A stretch of 64,000 nt of DNA from Acorus gramineus (Eukaryota > Streptophyta > Magnoliopsida > Acorales > Acoraceae). Of the stretch, positions 41,784-53,606 are shown piece by piece. A model generated the notes under the pieces. That model made no database searches and was not told where the DNA came from. It worked only from the letters and a program-made list of their open reading frames with translations. The stretch is from assembly GCA_030737835.1 (NCBI GenBank), contig JAUJYN010000012.1, forward strand, positions 9,712,618 to 9,776,617, given 5' to 3'. Each line of letters opens with the position of its first letter. The first letter of the stretch is position 1. Position numbers and translations under genes: made by a program.

Positions 41784-44700
41784 TTAAAATGATGTCTGTG
41801 AGGAAGATGCCTGGAGTTTTGCAGGACTCTGGTGAGCAGTTTCTAGGTTTCCTTTCTGCCTCTGGAAGTAAGGATGCAAAACTCGAACTCCTTCCAGATA
41901 GAGAGGAGTTTGCATTTCTATCAATCGCGATACCTGATAAACAAACCGTGGTTCAGAGCGAGTGTTGGCTATCCTAGTAGCAATAGATGGAAACAAATAA
42001 ACACTATCAAGAAATTGAAGAGTGATGTCACTTACTGCTCGGCGGAAGGCAAACATTTCTTCTCGACCAGAGAGGAGGGATGCAATTCCAGCGGGTGCAC
42101 CGACTGAACTGACACTGCCTACTGCAAAAACATCCTTCCGCAGTTTTGTATCTTCCGTCTCAGTTTCAAACTGGAAGCTGTATGTACAAAATATACATTC
42201 TATGTAATCATATATGATATATCAAAACTCTCCATTATATGCAGGACCACTCTGGGTGATGACCTCTATTTACGTATATCTAATCCCTTACAATCAAAAC
42301 CAATTTCTGCATTGTAAAAGAATAGCTAAACTTCAGGACAATCAAATAATATTTTAACATTTTCTATTTATATTTTTTGGTGGGGGAACTGTGTCAAGTC
42401 ACGAGCAGAAACAAATAGCTTGGTACAAAGCAATCCTTTGCCCTGATATAATTGCTCAATCTAGTGAAAAACCAAAGAAAAAAAATGGATTTTCACATAA
42501 ACAAAAACAATGCAATCATATCCTGACAATGAGTAATCACTCATCAGTTGACATAATTAATGGAATAGAAAACGCGCACTTAGTTCATTGAGTGCGTTCA
42601 TGATGTATAATATATAATTGAGTTGGTTAAGTAGTAATGAAGATACCTCTCCAAATCAAACAGCGGCCCCTCATCTGTTCCTTTAAACAGATCATCCATA
42701 GAGGAAGCTGCTGTGCAGAAAAGGCAGCAATGATGATTGTATAATTCATCGATGAGAGTTATAAATCTTCGTGCCTGTGATTCCAGAGCAAGAATAACCA
42801 TACAGCACATATCAGTAAATTCACAGGATCTATTATAAGATATAAAAATACCATTAAGGGAAAAATCATGTCGATTTGGATGACTAATAAACTATCAAGC
42901 GCATACATACCTTGTCACCAATTCGCATACTCATCACCGGAATATCAGAAATGAAAACCGTGTGATAATTTTTTGCTACTGCAATATAGTCTGCTGCCCC
43001 GACCTGGAGACAAATTATGGTTGAAGTACATCATCGCATGGTGTTTAAGAGAAAAGGAACAATTACATGGATAAGGTGATGCTCCATCGTAAAGATCAAA
43101 GTAGAGTTGTGGTCTCTTTAATAGGGATAAATGGATAAGTGCCATCAGGAAATAAGGACTTTGGTATGAATGTGCAAATTTCTCTATGTCAAAACTGTCA
43201 TTTTTTCATAAGCACCATGAGAATAAAATGTTCATAAGTTTTAGCAATTTACTCTAACAATTGGCTGCAATGGAGAGTAAAAGATTAATAGTTAGAGATC
43301 AATGGTCTATATTTATTTTCATTATGCATTGGCACATATGAACCCAATATTCTGACTTCAAATCTAGAAGACAATGAACTTGCAAGTAATATTACAATCT
43401 TTGCTGGTTTAACAAAAGTAATTAAGCATAATTCCAAGCTTCAATTGCATCGAAAAAACATATTACCGGGCGGCCACATAGGTAATCGAAGTGGAACCTT
43501 GCTACACCATTGCAGCTTTCCAGTACATCCAGTGTTCTATTAGGAAGAAAAAATATAAGTCTCAAACTAATGCTCAATATATTAACAAGAAAGTCACATC
43601 TTCTTATTACCTCCCAAACATAACTGAAATAGTGGTGGAGATAATATTTCCACCATATTGGTTGGTGACTTCCTGCCAGGCTATTTCAAATTCTTTACGG
43701 GATTGATTATCCAAAGGCCAGAAGTAATGAACCTGAAAATCATGCTTGATTTCATCTCTGGTTATGCAGTTTTTTCCCCAAAGAAACAGATGAAAAAAAA
43801 AATAAATAATAAGCACTCCTGGATATACACTGATTTCTGAGAAAACCATGCTATACACATGAACTATCAGATGGTATCTAATATCTATAATGGGTTTAGT
43901 TGAAGAGATTGGTCGATTCAGGTTTGCAATTCTTATTCCAAACATTCCATCTTTAATTTCTTAACCTAACTGTTATATTACAGGGTTACTAATGAGTAAA
44001 TTGTCATGATGGGGAATGCCAAAAAAAAATAAAACTTTCCATAGCCAGGTACAGCTACAGTAAGTGATCTATCTCTGAATACTTTTCTAAGTTCAGAAAT
44101 TTGCTACTACAGAAACAATGAAATATTATGATAAGAAGTAGCAATAGAATCCAAGGATATCATAACCAGTAAGAAAAGTTATGAAATATCTTGTGTGGAG
44201 CTTTAGTTATTTCTCAAAAAATGTTTATTATGCCACGAGAAATGCAAATTGCATTTAAAATATGAACATATGGTCTTTCCAAGAGAGCAAGCAAACAGAA
44301 ACAATTTTGTTCCATCTACAGACATCAATCATTAACCAATTAGGAGCATCAGGTATATCTAACAGTTATGTATACCACATGCTTGTAATGACTCTCAAGT
44401 CTCAAACCCATTTTTCCACAGCATGCAAATGTCTGTTTCAACCCATATACCAAATATTGATGGTTTGCACACTTAAAACCACATTTTTCTTTAAACTCAT
44501 TTTTAGTCTTCCTTTTGAAATACTCGGGTAGTTTTGGAAGTTAAAATCAGTAGATTGTAACCAGTAAACAATACAAGTGATAGAACTATCCTCATGAAAA
44601 TATTAGAATATCAACCAAGTTGATATACAAAAATGGGCCATCATGAACCACAGTATTTATATATTGTGAATGTTAGACCGTCCTTTTTTTGTGCGGTCTT

Positions 44701-47700
44701 AGTCTCACCTGATCTACAGTTCGTCTTGGTATAAGGCGGCGATAGTCGATCTCAGAGCCAACCAAGATATTCTGGCAACTGTCCTCTAATTTGGCAAGGA
44801 GTTTGAGGAAAATATCCTTCTGCATACCATCCTAAATTTCACAGACATGATGTCATCACAAAACCTAGCAACAAGAACTTGTTTAGACAGAAAGATTTAC
44901 TTTAAAAAAAAAGCAACAAACATATACAAAACAGTTTCTTCATACTTCATCATTGACGACCATGTTGGCAAAATCTTGTGTGGGCAGAGAATTTAATGTA
45001 TTGAAAAGTTTTCGTGTGATTGGAGATCATTCATAGATTGATTAAATCAATTAAGATACATATTATATAGCATCTGACGATGGTTAAAATCACCAATTCT
45101 GTAGTCTACCAATCCAAAAAAATAATAATAAAAAAATCTGTAGTTACTATTGTCCTTGTTGTCAGTGCAAATGATGTGCAGCTCTAGATGAAGCAATTAT
45201 ATGTATTACAGATTTCACTGATTTGTGGTAATTTCATAACTTAAAAAAACTCATACCAATTGCTATAAAAGAATTGAAGATATTACAAATTATATCTGGT
45301 TACAATTGACACCTTATTTTATTTAGCATGCATATCAAGTGATTATAAACTTTATTATGACATGCAAAGATGAAGAAAATGGAAAACAAGATCACCCTAG
45401 TAAAAAGAAAGATGACAGTGATATGTAAAAATAAAAAAAATCAAGAGAGCAGAATTTAGTTACCTGATTCAAATCTTCAGGTGCTCGATTACTGGTAGCC
45501 ACAAGAACTGTCCCAGTACTTAACAATCTGCTTAAAATTCCAGATAATGCCACAATAGCAAACACATCAACAGTCTGTAATAAAAAAATGAAATAGTCAT
45601 GTAACCTTTATATCCATAGAAAGCCATATGGTTAATAACGAAGAAGAGTGACTGATGGAATAGTAATATCACTATCAAACCATGCTTTTGCCACATGGCT
45701 CGATGGTGGCTGGACATGACATGGTCCTCTTGGATGCAGAGAAGTACACAAAGTTCAAAACCACAATTGATGACACTGATGTGGGAAAGACGATGCCCAT
45801 AGATGGATAAGAACACGGAAATAAGATGCAAAAATAATTTTCAAGTATTTAGGATGTAAATACGTAAACATCCAGCAATCAGTATAAAATAACCGTTTTT
45901 AATAGCTATATTACTGCATTACCCTACATGCGTGATAAAATATTTATTCATTTTGTATTACATTCAAGCTTAATCATACTTGAACAATGACACACTATAA
46001 GTCACTTAAACATTCATACATGTTATTCTGCATGTTGACATAATGTAAACTTACATTGTACAACACAACTTGTTACTCTAGGCGTGTTCAGCGAGTATCT
46101 GAAGCTGCAATCTTAGGGTTATGATACTGATAAATTGACTATTTATGCACCAAAGGGTGAAAAAAGGACAAGTGATAAAAATCTAAGTCAAACAGTTGCA
46201 TGACATATCTCAGTATTGACTAGCAGAGTCAGGGAGAAACATTTGATTGGTAGAGTAGATATTATTCTTGAACATGCAATCAACATTTCAAATGCTTAAA
46301 AATCATAACTTCCAGCCTGAGTTAGGACCCCTTTAAAAAAAGAAAACACAAAACTGGGAGTGTAAGCATCTGAACCATGAAAGGCTGACACATTAATTTC
46401 AGAACAAGAAGAGAAATACACATTAAAGTCTAAACATTTACAGCTTCATGAAAATGTCATTGTTAAAATGCAGACAGTAAAGAAATTCCTCTCGGTTTAC
46501 CTGTATTTCATCAAAGCAAAGAATGCTTGCTCCTTTCTGATCTGCTTGCCAGTCATAAAGAAATTTGTCTGCTACTGCAGGAAGAATGTGTTTCATCTGT
46601 ACCTGTTTTTTATATATCTCTTCTTCAGTTAACCATTCTTTGATTTTTGCATTAAATGGTAGTTTACTTATCCAGCTAAATATACCGGACTCTAGTGACT
46701 GTTCCTCAACTTGGGATTTCCATATTTCATGCATCCGCTCATTTATTACCAGCATGGCCTGCATTTAGAAATGATGACAAAGATGTAAGTCACCATCATC
46801 AAGAGAACCAGGTTGCCAAATTAATACAATGCATTGAATGTTTACTACATAGATGGGTTTGGTTGACATCCCACCCTTCTTCCAATTGCAATTGATTTAT
46901 GTTTTTGTAGGTATAGAACAGGGTTGATATGCACACACTTCGACATTAGCCTAAAAATGAGGTTAATATACAATAAAAGTTAGCATGAATGTGGTTTAGA
47001 ACTGCAGTAAACATCAGATAATCACCTCATTAAAATGAAATCTGCGCCGATGACGAACTACACCCTCAGTTGCAGTGAAAAACATGTCCATCAGCATTGT
47101 CTTTCCTACTCAGGTAAAAAAATATGCTTAAATCCAACTTATACAGATGATCAAACATAAACAGTTGTTCAAGACATCAAGAACAACAACTGCGACATAG
47201 ATTAGAAGCGCAGTCTGAAGTTTCCAGATAACTATCTCTGGAAACATGACTTGAGTGAAAGAATTAGGATGCCATTGATTGTTCAAACCAGAAGACTAGT
47301 GTGATTGAAAAAAAAATAATTCACAGGCATTGGACAAGATTTATTGGATAATGGATACACAATATAAAATCAGTTTCTTCAATGACCAAGTATAATTACT
47401 TTCTAAAAAACATACCACTTCCAACATTTCCATAGAGATATAGGCCTCTTGGTGCTGGAGGAGCTATGGGACGACGGCCAACTAGAGAATCCAGTTTTTT
47501 CTCGCGGTTAAGGTATGAGGCCATCTTCCCCACCCCAGGCTCTACTTTCTCTTGTCTTCTCCTGTGCCATCAAACTTAATATATAAGTTAAACAGCATGA
47601 ACAATGAAGAATACCCTCCATCTACAAAACACTTGATGAAATACAAAATTCATTTTAAATGTATAAATCCTTCAGAAACCTCTGAGTTAAGTCCAGTGTT

Positions 47701-49348
47701 CAGCTAGAATTGGTTCATTTCTGCATTCATGCTATTTGTCTCAAGAAACAGAGCTCAATTTCATCCTTTGAGTTGTCTTACATATCTATATGCTAAAAGG
47801 CGAGATATAAGAGTACACTGGGAACACTTCTTTGACTGGTATTCCAACTATATGGTCTGGAGTTGGTGAATTTTTTTTGTGGAGATTTGGTCATCCAAAC
47901 TACTTAACTGAATTTTACAAATTATACATATTTCATGTATAATTTGTGTTAGTCCGAATTCCGTCACTTTTTTGGTGACAAAATTTTCACATTTATCTTA
48001 ACATCACACTTCTTTACTATACATTTATACATATTTTAAATAAATTTCATATTTATTAGAATTTAAAGAGCACATCCCAATTTTCCTGAATTATAACATC
48101 AACGCAGTGAAAAACGGATAAAAAGATCCAACCAGCGTTAAGATCTCATAAGCTCCTTGAATCCACAAGGAAGAAAACCCCAAAATAGAGGAAATTCGAA
48201 ATATTATTGATAAAAAACTGTCAACCCTAGATTATAAGTATGCTATTTATACTAATAACATAAAATAAAAATAAAAAAATACTAAAAATAGTAAAATTCG
48301 AAAACTAATTTTTCTGATTCTATGAGATCCTAAATGATGATAGGAATTGATAGAAATCAATTCCAATCTATTATGATTAAGATATCACAAATATAAAACT
48401 TACTAAAAATAGTAAAATCGCTAATTTAAAGGCCTAAATGAATGAATTTTTGAAAAGTAAGAATTGTTAGTTATATAACAACTCATCAAGAAGATCTCCT
48501 CAATATATTTCACCATGTAAAATTTCGTCAAATTTCCGAGATCGTGACCATTGATTTGTAATTTATTTGGTGAACTTCTTTTGGTGATTCCATCTGCATA
48601 ATCTGTGCTACATCAAACATTCCCCCCCCACATGCGCATATGTTGCTATTATTCCAGTTACCCAGTAATGCATTATGAAGTCCACATGTAGTTAAAATCT
48701 CTAAATTTTAATCATCCATTCGTTATATATACTAAAACACAAATGGGGGTGCTTTAACAACGCCTACCGCATAATCTTCTCAATGAATCCACGACGACTG
48801 TTCACCCCGCTCGCTTCCCCACTGCGCTGCTTGATGTCAACCTCCTTCAATAGAATCCCGCGCCGCTCTTCCTCCCTTCTCTTCTCCCAATTTGCCAATT
48901 TCACCTAAATCCACACACCCCACAAAAAAACATGTTTTTAATACAAATCACACCAAATTTTACATATCATTCAATTATTTGCGATGCAACATTTACATGA
49001 TACTCCTCCATATCCTTCTCGTATCTCTCCAACCTCTCGATCAGGTCCTCCAATTCGACAGCCGCCTTTTCTTGGAAGACGTCGTGCCGAAGCTTCCCTT
49101 CCTCAACCATGCTCCTATACATTGCAAGCGGACCTTGAAAAAACCACACTTTCATTCTGAATGCGTTGAAAAACTTTGAATTTGACTGCGATTTGAATCC
49201 GATTTTCACCTCGGCGTCGTCTCTCGGAGGCGTCTATCGTAGTCGCCGGTGGTCCGCCGAGGCATCGAACTGTCGATCTGCGGACGTCCGAAGATCGGAC
49301 GGCCATGAGTCGTCGGAGAGGCGAAGCTAAGGAGAAGAGGCGTCTCAT
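41784..49348 (-). CDS. AFG1-like AAA+ ATPase, mitochondrial
   Basis: Exons: 49348-49210, 49133-48997, 48904-48768, 47561-47416, 47105-47026, 46758-46501, 45574-45464, 44831-44709, 43732-43611, 43536-43467, 43003-42911, 42774-42647, 42177-42036, 41933-41784. All junctions are GT-AG and in phase, giving 611 residues. The N-terminus MRRLFSLASPLRRLMAVRSS is rich in Arg and Ser and lacks acids, as in mitochondrial presequences. It is followed by GPLAMYRSMVEEGKL, the AFG1 N-terminal block. The Walker A is GNVGSGKT (split by intron 4), Walker B is ILCFDEIQ, sensor-like is VLVATSNRAPEDL, and GRPVGAADYIAVAKNYHTVF lies further on. AFG1/LACE1 proteins are inner-membrane-associated ATPases that help degrade respiratory-chain subunits in yeast and animals; the plant role is less defined. 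Length fits plant members (about 500-650). Confidence 0.93.
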
Positions 49349-49632
49349 CGTGATCCGCGAAGAGGATCTGCCGATGTAATCAAATTTTCGCGGCGATCTT
49401 ATAAAATACGTAAAAAAGTTCGCGCGACGACGTGGCGCAACATGACACCAATAAAGTTCAGTCTATTGATTGTCGACACGTAGATAAAAACCCTTTATGA
49501 TATAGTGAATTGCGGGTCCAACTTTAGGTTGTTCAAATTGCAATCCGGTCCATTAAATATAATTCAAGTCCTCACATGGTATACACTGTACAAATATTCA
49601 TAAGAAGGAAGTGTTTGAAGGATTGCCTCCTC
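49349..49632. promoter_or_regulatory. 284-bp spacer: AFG1-like promoter region and PPR 3' end
   Basis: This interval must hold the leader and core promoter of the AFG1-like gene and the 3'UTR/terminator of the upstream PPR gene, both on the minus strand. No clear TATA box stands out. Overlap of the two transcripts is likely. Confidence 0.5.
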
Positions 49633-52035
49633 TCAAATCACAGACACTTCTGCTGACTCTTCCAGCAACAATGACTCCAAGATCTTCGACGCCTCCGATT
49701 TCACGCCCCGGCAGAGGTGATCGTCTATCAATGATGCGTACTTGCGAGCAATCTCAAGCTCCCGCCTCTCAAAATCGCACGAGACGAGTCCCCTCCACTC
49801 TTCCAGTCTCCCCCTCCTATGGAGTCCATGCACGAGCGAAACGAATGTGACGCAATCCGGCGAGCAACCCTTCCTCAACATCTCCTCCTCCAGCTCCATC
49901 GCGTTTTCGAGCATGCCGTGCTTGCATAGGCACAACACGGTCGCATTGTACGCCGCGGTCCTCAAATCCCATCCATCCAATGCCATGCTAGCGAATGCAG
50001 TCGACATCAAACACTTGCCCTCAACACGCTGCTTGCAATGCACCAGTGCATCGATGATGTAGTTATAAGTGAAGTTGTTGGGCTTGCATTTGTCTATCAG
50101 CATCTCTTCCAATAGGCTCAACGAGCTCCCAACCTCGCCGGCCCTACAAAAGCCACGGATCATAGTAGTATACGTAACGACATTCGGGGCCAGACCATTG
50201 CATCGTATCTCTCTAAAGAGCTTGAAAGCTCTGTGTAGGTCTCCATTGTTGCAAAACCCGTTAATCAAGGCCGTATAGGTCACGATATTCGGTTCACATC
50301 TCTGCTCAAGCATCTCTCTGAAAATACGCATAGCACCATCCACATCGATCTGCCTCATGTAACCATCAATAACTGTATTGTAGGTGATCCTATCAGGCTG
50401 AAGCCCTTCGAACCTCATTCGATCTATGCAGGCGATCGCATCGCCCATTCGTCTGAACTCACAGTACCCCTTGATCATGGCATTGTACAGAACAACGCAT
50501 GGCTTGACGCCTCTCTCTGATGTGAGCCCAAACACCCTCTTCGCCTCTTCGAGATTCCCGCTCCTCACGAACCCGTCCACCAGCGTCGCGTAGATGAACT
50601 TATCGGGGACAACATTGTGATCGAGCATCTCTGCAAGGAGGCCCTTCGCATCCGAAACCCTCCCCTTCTTCAACAGCGCGCTCATCAAGACATTGTAGAC
50701 CCCCGCATCGGGATGCGTACCCCTCTCAGCCATCTTAACCCGAACGGCCATCGCGGCGTCAAGTGAACCCGAGACAACGAGCCCGTGAATCAGCGCTCCA
50801 TAGGTGACCAAGTCGGGCGCGTGTCCCTTCTGCACCATCTCGAGGAGCAGCCTCGACGCCTCGGAGACCGCGCCCTGCTTACAGTAACCATGCACAAGAG
50901 GGGTGTAACTGAGCTTGTTAGGGGACATGTCTTCTCGCATGGCCTTCCTCAATATCCTCTCCGCCTCGACAACCTTTCCGTTCTGACAAAACCCCGAAAT
51001 CAACGCATTGTACGTCACGACATCTGGCAGGAAACCGGTCCCGATCATCCTCTTCAAGATTGCCGTCGCCTCGAAGACTGCACCTTGTTTACAATGCGCA
51101 TCTACGATGCTGTTGTAAATCTGCGTGTTCGGACGCATACCCATCTCTTGCACCTCCCTCAACAAGCGGTCGATCGATTCAAAATCAGTTCTTTTGCAAC
51201 ACCCATTGATCAAAATCCCATAAGTTACCAGTGAAGGCTCAAACCCCTTCGACTTCATGTCTCGGAAGAGCACAAAAGCCTTCTGAATCTGCCCAGTCTT
51301 GCAATACCCATCGATGAGGGTGTTGTAGAAAACAATGTTCGGCACACAATTCTCACCGAATCTCTCCTCAATCAGTCTCTTCGCTTCGTTGATCTTCCCT
51401 TCCAAACACAACCCTCTCACGACAATGCACGAGCTGTAATGGTCGGCGTTGTTGTCTCTCTCAAGCATTTCTTCATACAGTTTCATCGAGAGATCAAAAC
51501 GTCGACGATTGACTAGCAGACCCAGCAGTGAATTGCAGGCGAAGACGTCAGGGAACCAACGGTTCTGTTCTTTCATGACCGAATACACACACAGAGCTTT
51601 CTCTAACAGACCGGACTTCGAATAAGCGATCAAAAGACCGTTGTAAGCTTCAAAGGTGGGCGCTTTTTCTTGGGTTTTCATGTCTTCCAACAAAAAATCA
51701 ATCTCCGGGAACCGCTTCATCTTGGCGAGGAGACACAAGAGGGAGGAGCAAGCGAGCGGGCACGGGAGGCGACCCGACGAGCGACGACGGACCCAGTGGA
51801 GGAAGGCGAGGGCCGCGTCCGCGTCGTGGGCGCGGCCGAGGACGGTTGGCGCGGCTTCCGAGATGAGGACCTCGGTTGAGGAGAAGAGGTCGTCGAGGCG
51901 GTCCTCGAGGGGTGGACCCTTCTGCGTTTGGAGGATTTCGGAGATGGCTCTGGCGACATGAAGGATTTGGTGGGCAATGTGAGGGTTTGGTGGGTTGTTG
52001 TGGCTTCTGGTGAGGGAGAGAAGGCTTTTCGACAT
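49633..52035 (-). CDS. P-class pentatricopeptide repeat protein (800 aa)
   Basis: A single intronless frame. The open frame extends upstream to 52161, but that part encodes LSLSLSLSH from a GA/CT microsatellite, so MSKSLLSLTRSHNN at 52035 is preferred. Nearly the whole chain is a series of about 17 P-type PPR motifs of 35 residues with the usual VTYNALISGFCQNGKVVEAE pattern. Examples are NIVFYNTLIDGYCKTGQIQK, DVVTYNALISGFCQNGKV, NIVTYTALINGFCNNGDL and NVVTYTTMIRGFCRAGEV. There is no E, DYW or SMR domain. The overall look and length resemble Arabidopsis At1g52620. P-class proteins bind specific organellar RNAs for processing, stabilisation or translation; target and organelle are not determinable here. 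It is somewhat GC-richer than its surroundings, normal for intronless PPR genes. Confidence 0.93.
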   Translation of the reverse strand: MSKSLLSLTRSHNNPPNPHIAHQILHVARAISEILQTQKGPPLEDRLDDLFSSTEVLISEAAPTVLGRAHDADAALAFLHWVRRRSSGRLPCPLACSSLLCLLAKMKRFPEIDFLLEDMKTQEKAPTFEAYNGLLIAYSKSGLLEKALCVYSVMKEQNRWFPDVFACNSLLGLLVNRRRFDLSMKLYEEMLERDNNADHYSSCIVVRGLCLEGKINEAKRLIEERFGENCVPNIVFYNTLIDGYCKTGQIQKAFVLFRDMKSKGFEPSLVTYGILINGCCKRTDFESIDRLLREVQEMGMRPNTQIYNSIVDAHCKQGAVFEATAILKRMIGTGFLPDVVTYNALISGFCQNGKVVEAERILRKAMREDMSPNKLSYTPLVHGYCKQGAVSEASRLLLEMVQKGHAPDLVTYGALIHGLVVSGSLDAAMAVRVKMAERGTHPDAGVYNVLMSALLKKGRVSDAKGLLAEMLDHNVVPDKFIYATLVDGFVRSGNLEEAKRVFGLTSERGVKPCVVLYNAMIKGYCEFRRMGDAIACIDRMRFEGLQPDRITYNTVIDGYMRQIDVDGAMRIFREMLEQRCEPNIVTYTALINGFCNNGDLHRAFKLFREIRCNGLAPNVVTYTTMIRGFCRAGEVGSSLSLLEEMLIDKCKPNNFTYNYIIDALVHCKQRVEGKCLMSTAFASMALDGWDLRTAAYNATVLCLCKHGMLENAMELEEEMLRKGCSPDCVTFVSLVHGLHRRGRLEEWRGLVSCDFERRELEIARKYASLIDDHLCRGVKSEASKILESLLLEESAEVSVI

Positions 52036-52068
52036 TGGTAGATGAAGAAGTGGAGACTCAACCTCATG

Positions 52069-52092
52069 AGAGAGAGAGAGAGAGAGAGAGAG
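52069..52092. repeat. (GA)12 microsatellite just upstream of the large PPR gene
   Basis: A GA run on the plus strand (CT in the gene's sense) lies 34 bp upstream of the preferred start codon, within the likely 5'UTR. It creates a Leu-Ser string if the upstream in-frame start were used, which argues against that start. Confidence 0.75.
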
Positions 52093-52569
52093 TTTTAAAA
52101 ATGGAGGGAACCTCTTTAACAGAGAGATGTAGCTCCAACATGTCAGTACTGGCAAAGACATTGAAATAAAATGTAATGATGTATGAGACGGTCAATACTG
52201 ACAGGGTCCTCTTGTATGCAGAGAAGCATAGTGCATGGAGCAACATGGATACAAAGTTCTGATGCTTGACCCCACCTGGAATAAAGGAGTAATGATTATG
52301 AAAAAAAGTTCATCCACCTGAAATATTATAAAACAAAGTTCTCATATAACGAATCATTTGCGTTACACACCTGGAATAAAGAAATAATGACTATGAAAAG
52401 AAGATGCTTGAATGTTCTCAGACTGTTATCTGTTGAAATTTCAGTTGTAAATAGAGAAGGTTCAGAAGTTTGTGAAGCTAACTAAAAACAAATTGAGCTT
52501 CTGTTTCTGCCATTTTATTTAAATAATGACAAGGTTATCATTTGTACAAATGATTCCATAAAATACAAA

Positions 52570-52880
52570 CTCTCCCCCAAAAGAATGATCTATTACAAAA
52601 ATGTTTGAGTTGACGAGGACCAATATGGATCCTCTACAACTGAAGAATGGTCTCAAGCTAGGTTGTCACTGTGTAAACTCTCCCCAAAAGAATGATCTAT
52701 TACAAAAATGTTTGAGTTGACGCGGACCAATATGGATCCTCTACAACTGAAGAATGGTCTCAAGCTAGGTTGTCACTGCTCTCCCCAAAAGAATGATCTA
52801 TTACAAAAATGTTTGAGTTGACGAGGACCAATATGGATCCTCTACAACTGAAGAATGGTCTCAAGCTAGGTTGTCACTGT
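52570..52880. repeat. Three-copy tandem repeat, 101-108-bp unit
   Basis: Three direct copies start at 52570, 52678 and 52779, each beginning CTCTCCCC and containing AAGAATGATCTATTACAAAA and GGTTGTCACTG. The copies are nearly identical; the spacer at the second junction is about 7 bp shorter. The array lies between the two PPR genes. No coding capacity is evident. Confidence 0.9.
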
Positions 52881-53099
52881 GTATGTCAAGAACTCATGTC
52901 CTCGTTCGAATACCGTCATAGTAGGCCTGATTAACTTCTGCTACTTTGGTCGCATTTCAAAGTTATCTGAGGCAGTGATGCGGCATAACTTCGGAATTGT
53001 GATTTGGTAAGATGTATGGCTTCTGCACCGAACATTAAGTTGTAACTGGCGAGAATGAAACTCTTAAAATTCTGCTGAGTTTTCTTTAATCAAGTAAAG

Positions 53100-53275
53100 A
53101 GAGGAAAGTCTCTCTTCCAGTTGAGGTTGGTATAACTTCCATTAAATTATCTGCAAAGACAAAACATCTGTCTCCAACCAATTTCTTAAAGACAAAAGGA
53201 TCTAGGAATCACAAGTTGAGAACCGTTCTGATTTGGCTACTCCAGAGCCTCGTCTTGCTTTGGCAGCACTTCCTG
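53100..53275 (-). other. Possible terminal (3'UTR) exon of the 433-aa PPR gene
   Basis: On the minus strand TTATTATGTGCAG near 53274 makes a good 3' splice site. The sequence after it is less AT-rich and has no long frame. Just after the PPR stop codon a donor-like AAGTATGTT occurs at about 55670. A 3'UTR intron of about 2.4 kb joining the two would contain the LINE at 53607-55208. This is inference from splice-like motifs only. Confidence 0.2.
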
Positions 53276-53606
53276 CACATAATAAATGTTTCAGTTGATT
53301 GCAGTAGTGACCAAAATTTGAACTGATAAAACAAATCCTAGTATTTGAACTTCTGAAACATCACCAATAAAATAAAATAAAAAAAACTACTGAAACATCA
53401 AAGATATGATGATGTATAAAGTGCATATCAAGTGACCTAATAGCTCGTATGGAAATGTTCAACATATACTTTGTAACATTGCAGAAGTTAAAAAAGAAGA
53501 AGTTAAATGATATATATTACTAACTAATAATAGTATCTACATAGGCAATTGTTTTGTTACCATAGTATAAAACTATGACAGAGACAACCACAGAACTCAA
53601 ATCAAC

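Noticed and set aside
42036-42774. A U12-type intron in the AFG1-like gene (donor GTATCTTC)
   Set aside because: The donor is only near the U12 consensus and no TTCCTTAAC branch site precedes the acceptor; ordinary GT-AG splicing suffices.
52036-52161. N-terminal extension of the large PPR protein from the upstream in-frame ATG
   Set aside because: It translates a GA/CT microsatellite into a Leu-Ser string and lacks family similarity; the start at 52035 is preferred.
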